A DNA stretch of 64,000 nt, taken from Heliocidaris tuberculata. Its lineage: Eukaryota > Echinodermata > Echinoidea > Camarodonta > Echinometridae. The stretch lies in assembly GCA_025618425.1 (NCBI GenBank), contig CM046838.1, positions 10,589,752-10,653,751 of the forward strand, written 5' to 3'. The stretch's first letter is position 1; each line of letters begins with the position of its first letter. Made by a program: the position numbers and the translations under genes. Of this stretch, positions 45,784-55,026 are shown piece by piece. The notes beneath the pieces were generated by a model, which worked only from the letters and a program-made list of their open reading frames with translations, ran no database searches and had not been told where the DNA came from.

Positions 45784-46322
45784 TCCTTTCCATACCATTT
45801 CCTTCCATTTCATTTCCTTCCAATTCTACATGTATAACCTTTTTTACTTATCTCTAGATAATTTTCTCCATCATGCACACAAACCCGTAAAGTGTAAACT
45901 AACTGGTGTCAAGTCCACATGTACAAACAAGTACATGTGTCTACAGGTAAAGGAGCTAGAGTAATTGGTCTCCAAACAAAGCATGACTAATCTTCATGAT
46001 ATTATTAACATTTAAAGGGCAACCCAACCTTGATGCTTTGAATAGAAGCCCATTTAATCATTTTTTCCATTCCTTTTTCCTTTATACACATTTCACTTTT
46101 CATTATTCATTTCTTCATTATGAACATGAACCTGCAAAGTGTAATGTAATTTGTTTCAAATGCATATATTCAGGTACCTGTGTCTATAGGTACAGGAGTT
46201 AATTGGTCTCCAGCAGAGCTACATGTAGCTACATGTAGCTACAAAGCATGATTGATCTTCATGACATTAAATACTTTTTAAAGGGCAATCCCACCTTGAT
46301 ACACTGGTGCTTTGAATAGAAG
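45784..46322. repeat. Diverged tandem duplication, ~270-bp unit
   Basis: Units 45784-46048 and 46049-46322 share CTACAGGTAAAGGAG / CTATAGGTACAGGAG, TAATTGGTCTCCA, AAAGCATGA, ATCTTCATGA, TTTAAAGGGCAA and GCTTTGAATAGAAG. Unit 2 carries an inserted AGCTACATGT doublet at 46217-46241 that unit 1 lacks. Confidence 0.8.
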
Positions 46323-47655
46323 TATAAAATGGATCAGAGAAATCAGTTGGTGAAAAAATTGGAGAAAATTGGAAAAAACAGACCCTTTGAATCTTGCAAA
46401 CATTTTGGCAAATTGATACAATGCATGACAGATTTCTCAACTGTTTCTTGACATAAATGTCCATATGTACAAAATTGCCATGTACCATATATTTATTGTA
46501 TGATTTAGCATGCTTGTTATTCAGCGAAGAACATCCGATGACATGCTCTATGCATACTTGTACGTGTAACTTGAGTACAGCCTTGAGGCAAAAGTCACTA
46601 AGGAGACAAGCTCAGACAAATGTAAATTTATGTTTCGGTGTAAAAGTAAAGTTTATAGGAAAGTTGTCCACATTACAGACACATCCATGCGCAATTCATC
46701 AATTTGTGATTCTCACTAGATGAAGTAATTTCAAACTTTCATGAAACTAATTTCTCTGATTTTCTGCTCTCACCTAACTTGATCAACTTGGATTGCTCAT
46801 CAAATGTTTAAATGTACAATTTCCATGAAGTACTCTATTCTCTGTTTCTTTCAGTTAATAAATTGCAAAATTTTAATGAAACAAAAAGTTACATATCTGG
46901 ATTTTCCTTTTTAAGACTAATCTAATAAATTTCCATAATTTCTTTTCTAATTTTCTTTCCCAATACACACCACCTACACTGTAAGTTGAGTCATTATTTC
47001 TTTTATGTTACATGTAGCACTTACGTATGTAATCAATGGACCTATTACATGTATGTAATCACAAGTATAGCTTACTCTTTGATCCATGTGCACTGCGTTT
47101 ACATACTGTACCCATATGTTTGGTCTACATATCTCATTATTTTTTCCAATACTTTGACCCCTACCCCCTTCCACACACATACATGTACACAATACTGCCC
47201 ACATTTAACACAATGTGTAATGTTCTATATCGACATTCATGAATAATACATACATTTTAAAAATCAATCATGAGACTTTCTGACAAGCAAGATGAGAACT
47301 ACATGTACATGTATATAATAAAGAAGAGAAGAGGTATTGTGGGTATTAATCATTCATGGACATGTTCAAGTACATTATTATTGAATACAAATAATAGATA
47401 CATTTTTCTTTGCTTAGCAATTCATCACTCCTTTGTGGCCAATCACCAAATGTGAAATTAATTCCACCCACGGCAGTGTACATGTAAACCACCAAAGATA
47501 GGATCTTTCTCTAGGGTCCTAACTTGAACTTCAATATTTTTTATCTCCACTGCAGAAAAAAAATTTAATAAAGGCAATTAATTTTTTTTCTTTGGTACAT
47601 GTACATGTGTGAACTCCAAAATGTACATGTACAAGAATGACAAGAAAGTGTTTAG
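46323..47655. other. Intron 1, no further gene
   Basis: AT-rich intron with scattered ACATGTAC words. Nothing supported. Confidence 0.4.
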
Positions 47656-48337
47656 TAGGCTCGACACTAGCGGTGGTCTGGAGGTCAAAGTCCACCAAAA
47701 TGATGTGTTGGACCACCAAATTTGAAAAAAGCAAAGAAATGGAGGTCCCATGGTGACCACCAAAAATTTTGAATCACCGTACCGATCCTCCCAAAACAAG
47801 GAAAGAGCTCAAACGCGATGTTCAAATGCGTCACAAATTTTCACAAAATGTTCGCGTGTTGATGATAAACAGCGAGTGATGTGCATGTGACGTGATTATT
47901 TAAATAGCTATTTTCACATTTTGTATTTAATTTGAACATAAACTCTGCCATGTAAAAGTTGGTTAGACACTTCAAAAAATTGGCTTAAATTTCACTTTAA
48001 TTGTAGCACAAAGCTGAAACCTAATGCACAATTTGATCTCTAGTAATAGACATTTGTATTCTTTTATTTAATTTGATTTTTTGTTAGATTCCTGTTTCAA
48101 AAAGTTGGTTTTGGTGTCAAAAAATTAAATTTCTCAGAATATCATTCCTTCTCAAACACGTACATGTACATGTATAAGTCACGTGACTCACGTTCGCGAT
48201 CGCTATATAGCAGATTTTTATGATTTTCTTCTTTAATGTGGACCTCCAAAATTGAGTGTGGTCCACCAAAAATGAAATTAAGTCAAATTTGGTGGACCAA
48301 CTGGACCACCAAAATTTGCAGTTAGTGTCGAGCCCTG
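47656..48337. mobile_element. TIR element with GGCTCGACACTA ends
   Basis: About 680 bp bounded by AGGCTCGACACTAGC (left) and, reverse-complemented, CAGGGCTCGACACTAAC (right). Sub-terminal regions at both ends are rich in GGACCACCAAA / GTCCACCAAA words. CAGGGCTCGACA-type ends are common in hAT elements, but no 8-bp duplication could be confirmed. Non-coding. Confidence 0.65.
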
Positions 48338-48372
48338 GTTAAGCTTAGAATAATTGATTACAACACCACATA

Positions 48373-49551
48373 TGGGCAATTCCAGCGTGACAGACGGGAC
48401 ATGCAACCCTCACTTTTGTCTGTTTTTACTTGATATTTTATATTTCATTCAAAAGTGATGCTTATTTTGATGTAGATGTGATCTATAGGGTTTGGTCACC
48501 AAAATGGGGGGAATTTTTTTTTTCAAGCCCCGCCCCCAAATTGTGGGCCGGGCTTCAAATTCAGCGTGACAGACGGGACATGAATTTACAAAGCCATTTC
48601 TGCTTTGATACTTTTCGACTAAGCTCTCCTCACTGGAAAATCTTGAAACAAAATATGTGTATTCATGTTATTACTTGTTGGTACCTTTATGAAACCTGCT
48701 AGTATACGTTTGAAATTTCATCTTGCTTTTGGGGGGGAAATGCCAAAAAGTGAGCGTGACAGACGGGACAATAAAAACGTGACAGACGGGACACATTGAG
48801 ATTATACACAAAATACAATTTTTAAAGACAACCAAATTTCCAGTGCTCACTAAATACCTTATTCTCATGTTCTAAAGGGGTTAAAGGGTCATCTTTAATA
48901 TCATGAAACATAATAGTAAAAGGATTTTAATTTTTATCCATCGGAAAATTTTCATGTAGTCCCATCCATATATATTTTTGCTGTAGATGCAAAACGTGAC
49001 AGACCGGACATTACTTTATGATTGATAGTTATCTTCATAATTTTGAATTCTAACAAGTTAGCAGCAGAAATGAATTCCCCCCCCCCCCCTACCAAAGAAC
49101 AAGACTAAAAAATTTTATTCCAAAACAATGATCCAATTAATTGTAAATGCAAAAAGTACCTTAAAAAACGTGACAGACAGGACAAAAATCCATTTGACCT
49201 TTGACCTCCTTTAAATCAGAAAAATGTTAATTTTTTTTTTTACTTTTGTATATATAGACATAAAATTCCCCTTATTCATAACCAGATTTGATTAAATTTG
49301 TTATGATAGCAGATGAAATCTCTAAAAATGACTCAAAATGTAATCAACCATATTTTACCATAAAAAGGTGTAATTTCATTTATTTATGGGTTAAAAAATG
49401 GCTATTTTGGGTCAAAATATTTTTAAAATTAAAAAATTGAATATGGTTCCATACAGTTCGAATAATGCTTATTCAACTTGCATAGAAGGAAAATGTTCAA
49501 ATTACACTTTGTTTTTTTCACCAAAAGTTGACATTTTCATGGAATTACCCA
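48373..49551. mobile_element. TA-flanked element with six CGTGACAGACGGGACA words
   Basis: Inverted ends TGGGCAATTCCA (left) and TGGAATTACCCA (right) are flanked by TA inside CATATG on both sides, suggesting a TA target as in Tc1/mariner. Inside, a 16-base word CGTGACAGACGGGACA occurs in the same orientation at 48386, 48565, 48755, 48778, 48995 and 49169; the last two each have one substitution. A 90-codon frame at 48430-48702 has no family resemblance, and no transposase was seen. Confidence 0.7.
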
Positions 49552-49642
49552 TATGCGGTACATATTTTTGTTTTTAATGAGAAGTAGACAGTATACATGT
49601 ACATGCTGATAATATCTACAACTATCTGATATTGTAGACAGC

Positions 49643-50010
49643 AAGAACAGCAAAAACCCATCACTTGAACAATATGTACCTTGAATGTTTCGGACAATTC
49701 TTTGCTACACGTAGTATACATGTACATACTTGTACATTCATCATAAATGTCATTATTCCTTGAACCAAGAACAGCAAAAATCCATCACGTCACTTGAACG
49801 ATATATGTATTATGAATGTTTCTGACAATTCTTTGCTACACATAGTGTACATTCATCACAAATCTCATTATTCCTTGAACCAAGAACAGCAAAAAATCCA
49901 TCACTTGAACAATATGTACATGTACCTTGAATGTTTCAGATAATTCTTTTCTACACATGTACGTACATACAATGTAGTGTACATTCATCTTACATGTAAA
50001 TCTCATTTGT
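49643..50010. repeat. Tandem triplication, ~120-bp unit
   Basis: Units begin AAGAACAGCAAAAAYCCATC at 49643, 49767 and 49882 and share TTGAATGTTTC, GACAATTCTTTGCTACAC and GTACATTCATC. The units differ chiefly by presence or absence of TACATGTAC-type segments. Confidence 0.85.
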
Positions 50011-50111
50011 TTCTAATCCTCAAACAAAGGTGTGAACCATGGATAAGTACATATACAATATATATATGTGAATAAGATGTACATGTAGGTCTTTACTGAG
50101 CTTGAAAGCTC

Positions 50112-50290
50112 TTGATCTCGAGACCAGTCTCGAGATCGGCATCAGTAACCTCGATCTTGATCTTGATCTCGGACATATCTAATCTTGATCTCAGATGTTC
50201 TAATCTCGATCTTAAGCTGCGGATCTTGATCTTGATCTGGATCTCGGACTGTCTGATCTTGATCTTGATCGTGATCTTGGACCCTCTGGT
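50112..50290. repeat. (GATCTT)n / GATCTCGGAC repeat
   Basis: About 25 degenerate GATCTT/GATCTC hexamers. The Asp-Gln-rich minus-strand frame is a product of the hexamer and not a gene. At the start there is a small palindrome GATCTCGAGACCAGTCTCGAGATC. Confidence 0.85.
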
Positions 50291-52719
50291 CTTGGACCCA
50301 ACACTGCTTAAAAGCTACTCCTGCAGTACAGGACATCCTTTGATGTTGTATGTTACGAAAGTACATGTATTTGTGTTTGATCAATTTGGGATATGTGTTA
50401 GGGCAATTTCTACTGGAAGATACTTGCCGATGCTCATTGTTCTTGTATGAAAACTGTGTTAACTGTCTGTAATATTTTTTTCTATTTTTATTTTTGGAAG
50501 CTACATCTACATGAATGTAGAAATGTATGACCTCTGTTGCTACACCTGTGAGCAAAGCATGCATGTAATTTGTACATGTAGAATATCCTGTACCCTGAAC
50601 ACAAAAAAGCATTGCAAAATAAAGATGAAAAAAATTCAGAAGACTGGTCTTCAAAGTACAGTATTTTGTTGTAAGCCTATATACTGTACATGTACATGTC
50701 AGGTAGATTATACATGTACATGTACATGTATGTACATGTATGAAGAGAAACATGAACATATTATTGTAATAAACACAAGTTGTGTAATCTTGGAATAAAA
50801 ACCATTTTCAATGTGCTCACATCTTAGCAAATTTGAATTGACAATTTCCTTCATTTCCATTATTTCTTTTTTACAGTGTAATCTACAACATCACAAATTC
50901 CTTTGGTAATTGCTGCGAAAACCGGTATGCCAGAAAATATAAGAACCAGCCCAAAATAGAACAGGTAATCATATTTCAGGTCAGTCTCAGGTTGCATTAT
51001 GCATGAGGAGAGAGAGAGAGGCCTGATGGATCTTGGTCTGCTTTCGAAGGAGATGGTGAGACGCACTCGCTTACCACCTCCCATCTCCCAGGAAGGCCTC
51101 TTGTGAAAGAAGAGGGTCATTAGAAAGCAATTCCACTCAGTCTACCCTGCATATTACATTATCTCTCTGGTGCATTATCTAAAACCTTTTAAACTGCCAG
51201 GGAGAGTGAGCCGAATATCTGAGTGGCTAAAGGTAAGAAACATGAGGACCTGTCCGTCCTCATTGTAAGGAAAACACCTTGATTTAAAAGCCATTCCACA
51301 GAGCTCATATGTATACGGCACATCCCCATGAAGCTCCTTCCACGAAAGGCTTATGATGCAAGGAAATTCTGAGCTTTTACTTTCGTGGAAAGGAACAAAC
51401 CATTGTTGTGTTTTTTTATAAACTTGTAAAAAATACATACATTTCTCTCTTTAAAAAAGACAGCCTACATACATGTACATGTGTATCACCTTTGAAACAA
51501 AAAATTCTACAAATGTACCTGCATGTACATGTCTACGGTTTAATTCAGAGAAAGATACACAAGCGGGGAGAAATTTAGCCTCTTCTCTGAGAAACATACA
51601 CATACATGTACATGGAGCTCTCGTAAATACAAGAAGTACATATACATGTACATGTACATGTTGTTGTTTTTTTTTTTATATATGATCTATTCAATCTGTT
51701 GATTGATGTGATCTACATGTATGTTTAGTAAGTAAACCGAACGGTCTATTTTATACACATGAGTCTTTTAAGAAGCATGATCAAATTCAGCATGTTCTTT
51801 TATTCAACATATTTTTTGATACACATCCATGTAAGTTTTTATGAAATAAAGTGCTTTTTAAATTTTAATGCTTACAGTACAAATACATGATGTCCAATAC
51901 AATCACAAAATCCGTCTTCACCAGCATGCAATTTCAGGTTTCAATCAACTAATGCCTCAGTTGTTTTTTTTACAATTTATATTTAATTAACTATTTAGTA
52001 CCTACAATATTTAAGAAATTGACTCTATGGAAACACTGAATGATCAAAGGCATGATAGATAAACATCAAAACACTACTTGACTAAACTGACTTTAATTTA
52101 CAATGACCAAGTTTAAAAACTGTGTGTACATACATGTACTTGTTTTCATGCTGAATTCTAAAATCTTGAACCACTGTCAAATGGAGCATGTTGTACACAT
52201 GTACATGTACATGTACATGTACCTTGAGCATGCACAATTGTAAGAGCTCTACATCCATTTCTGCATCATACATGTTTATGTATTGATCACCATGGCACTT
52301 TGGCACAATCTCATTGATCGTCCCTGAGGGAGCTTTAGGTGGTGCAAATCAATGGAGGGGAGTGCATTATGGATTCACAACATTAATATCTATTGCACAT
52401 TACAGATAAACACAAGGTACAATTAGTTTGGAGACAAAGACTACTGGTGTCAATCAGGTTTCTTGATAATGAAGAGCTTATATAAAGGTATTGCAGTACA
52501 GTACAAGCAAAGGTTTTTTCATACTTCTCTTCACAACATTAAATGTTACAAATCCATTTAATATATCTTACATGTTTCTGGCAAAATAAAATCATGCAAA
52601 CCTGACATCCGCCTTTTTAAGCGATGGACCCGGTAATATTGCAACTTCCTCACTTTTATGTCTATGCTACTACTCTGTCAAATAATTTCTTTTTCTTTTT
52701 CAAACCATGTTGGACTTGA
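50291..52719. other. Intron 1, no further gene
   Basis: ACATGTAC clusters are especially dense (50683-50740, 51473-51500, 51604-51662, 52125-52222). Frames at 50860-51438 on the minus strand show no family resemblance and no matching splice sites. Confidence 0.45.
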
Positions 52720-53338
52720 AGGAGAATGAAACCCCAGGTGGGGAAAAACCCCAGGTGGGGAAAATCAATGTTAATGAAAAGAGAGGATAGAGAGAAGCAA
52801 TTTTTAAAAAGTTCCATCAAAATCGGTTACAAAATGAGAAAGTTATGAAAGTTTGAAAAGTCTCAATTTCTCTACGGCGATCCTCGAATTGGCAATGTTG
52901 CTTCAAAGTGACAGGTTCAGTAGTGCAACTCTCCATATATGTTTTGTACACAAAATTTCATATTTTCTCCATTATCTCTAAAGATGCTGCCTGTCTTTTT
53001 GTGAACTCAACATACATGTACATGTATGTTGTGTCAAATACATTTTCCCATGATATACTGTATCTTGAGCTAAGAAGGAGACAAGCTGCCCCTTTAGAGA
53101 TAATGGGGAAAATATGAAATTTTGTGTACCAAAACATATGGAGAGTTATACTACTAAACCTGTCATTTTGAAGCAACACTGCCAATTTGAGCATCGCCAT
53201 AGAAAGTAAATTGAGACTTTTCAAACTTTCATAACTTTCTCATTTCGTAACCGATTTTGAAGGAACTTTTTAAAAATTGCTTCTTCTCTATCCTCTCTTT
53301 TCATTAAAATTGATTTTTCCCCAGGGTTTCATTCTCCT
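52720..53338. mobile_element. TTAA-type element 2: 619-bp giant hairpin
   Basis: Left end AGGAGAATGAAACCCC and right end GGGTTTCATTCTCCT continue as imperfect inverted arms of about 290 bp. Shared phrases include GAGAGGATAGAGA, ATCGGTTACAAAATGAGAAA and CTCTAAAG. The loop contains ACATACATGTACATGTATGT. The right flank is TTAA and the left flank TTGA, consistent with a TTAA target with one mutation. Non-coding. Confidence 0.8.
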
Positions 53339-53671
53339 TTAATATAATACACCTGTATGTTTACCTTGTATTTGTATTCTTATTTTCTTGAATATTAAAA
53401 TGATATCAACATAACACTCATTCTGTTTATTGTGTACAATGTGAAGTGATTTCATTCTATTCATCACCAACAATAACGTCAGTGATGAAACAGAACACTT
53501 GTGCATATATACTTGTAGTACCCTCATTATACAAACATTAAAACACAATTGACAAGGTATGTACTGAAGGCCACAGGATATTAAAAGTTATGGAGTCAAG
53601 CAATACCACATAGAGGTACATGTACATGTACATCTTGGAACGTGAAGTCATTCTTCATAATGCAATTATAA

Positions 53672-53932
53672 AGGGGAAGTTCACCCCGAAGATTACTTGA
53701 GTTTAAAAAATGCAGAAAAAATAAAGAAAAATATTGGCGAAAGTTTGGACAAAATCCGTTAAAGAATAACGGAGTTATGGACTTTTGAAGTTTTGATTTT
53801 GTGACGTCACATGCGAGCACTCATAACTCTTTTATTATTTGACCGATTTTCATCAAACCTTCGCCAATATTTTTCTCTTTATTTTTTCTGCATTTTTTTA
53901 AACTCAAGTAATCTTCAGGGTGAACTTCCCCT
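53672..53932. mobile_element. TTAA-type element 3: 261-bp fold-back
   Basis: Arms of more than 100 bp begin AGGGGAAGTTCACCCCGAAG (left); the right arm reverse-complements to AGGGGAAGTTCACCCTGAAG. They share ATTACTTGAGTTTAAAAAA and AATATTGGCGAA. The right flank is TTAA and the left ATAA. The centre has TGTGACGTCACA. Non-coding. Confidence 0.8.
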
Positions 53933-54665
53933 TTAAATCAAATAAATTTGGGCATTTTTCTCATTCATAATCACAATTTTGAAAAAAATGTGATATATAT
54001 CAACTGAATCAGCATTTTCCCTGTTTTGTCTTGTTTTATTTTTTGTCCTTTGCCATGTCCCATTGTAAAGAATATCGTAAGTGTGCTCTTTTGATCGCAC
54101 TTCATCTTTGCATTTGTGACTTCTTTCTTCCTTTGTTTAATGTTACTACATGTATTTCATAACCATAAGTACATGTACTTCCTTCCAGTTTCCTTTTAAG
54201 TTTTGCTTTTATTTTCATACTTTTAGTATTTTCTTAAATCATTTAATACTATCAGTACCACTACCATTGTGTATTGTTCATGTCATATACATGTATATGC
54301 TCATATTCTCAAAAGCCATGTACATGTACATGTAACTTCAGGTCAGTTTTATACCCACATAAGTGTGTAGAACAAGTCTACTAATTAATAGTGTCCAATG
54401 TCAGCCTCCTCTACCAATGTAAATCACCATAATTTTCTTTAAAATTTTCATTTCACACCAGAGTAATTTTGTTTTGTTAATTTTGTAGTATAATTAAAAC
54501 AAACAGAAATTAGGATAATGACACTTGGCCTTCCATTAATCAGTGGATAAAGTGAAGACAGGTTTACATTAGGCCGTTTTCGCGAGTACAGGGATTGGTG
54601 TACAAGGATGGAGGGGAGACATGGGAAGCTGGAGGACTTTGTTTTGCCATTTCTTTAGCACTTAC

Positions 54666-54957
54666 CTTTTGTGAGAGCGTGAAGTCCCATCTTGACCTGG
54701 GAGAAGTTACCACTTCCAAGCTCGTTCCTGATCTTATAAAATGCTATCCTCTTTCCTAGTGTGACCTCTTTCAGAGCCCTTGGGTCATTGTTCATTTCTT
54801 CCATGTACTTCTCATAGGCAGTTAATCTCCGAACGGCCGAGTTGTTGGCAAGGGCCGGTTCAGAGTTGGATATGGACTGGTCCATGCTAGTCCTATGTGT
54901 ATGGATGCTAGAGCCTCCATCTGATTTCCTGGGACTGCTGTGAACGGATTCCGACAT
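54666..54957 (-). CDS. NIM1K: NIM1-like kinase, first coding exon (residues 1-97)
   Basis: Encodes a Ser-rich N-terminus (about 1-60), then AFYKIRNELGSGNFSQVKMGLHALTK with the nucleotide-binding glycine loop. The ATG at 54957-54955 has A at -3. An in-frame TAG at 54996-54994 lies 12 codons upstream, which fixes this as the first usable start in the exon. The donor GTAAGTG begins at 54665; the exon's last G starts the Glu codon completed by exon 2. Confidence 0.95.
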
Positions 54958-55026
54958 GGTTGCTTGTCTGAGATCAATCTTGTCACTGGCAGACTAGGGA
55001 CATGCTGCAGTTGCAGATTCCATACT
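54958..55026 (-). other. 5' UTR part of exon 1 with two uORFs
   Basis: The acceptor TTTTCAG ends at 55027, so an upstream non-coding exon must exist. This 69-nt leader has an ATG at 55023 starting a 9-codon uORF that stops at TAG 54996-54994 (in frame with the kinase) and a second, overlapping ATG at 55003 with stop at 54985-54983. Both end before the main start. Confidence 0.75.

Larger units (their letters stand above)
37088..55026 (-). other. NIM1K: NIM1-like serine/threonine kinase gene (whole locus)
   Basis: Three coding exons on the minus strand splice at canonical sites (donors GTAAGT and GTAAGG, acceptors CAG) to a 436-codon protein. NIM1 is an AMPK-related kinase of the CaMK group, and I recall human NIM1K as also being 436 residues. 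Key residues: Gly loop GSGNFSQV (81-88), VAIK Lys103, HRD Asp196, DFG Asp214, activation-loop Thr229 in [10 protein letters not shown] (the position phosphorylated by LKB1 in AMPK-related kinases), and APE at 238-240. A UBA-like segment follows the kinase domain (about 330-380), then a basic tail ending CTIL, which resembles a CAAX prenylation box. Introns are 15,264 and 1,295 bp and full of repeats. Confidence 0.92.

Noticed and set aside
48386..49184. A CRISPR-like array (six copies of a 16-mer with spacers)
   Set aside because: The genome is animal, the spacers are unequal (23 to 217 bp), the repeat is short, and the whole set lies within transposon-like inverted ends.
50142..50759. 205-codon minus-strand frame with an Asp-Gln repeat end
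   Set aside because: The acidic repeat is the (GATCTT)n hexamer; the rest contains ACATGTAC words read as Cys-Thr or Met-Tyr repeats.
50860..51438. Two minus-strand frames of 86-87 codons in intron 1 as possible extra kinase exons
   Set aside because: The kinase sequence is continuous without them, and they show no kinase or other family motif.
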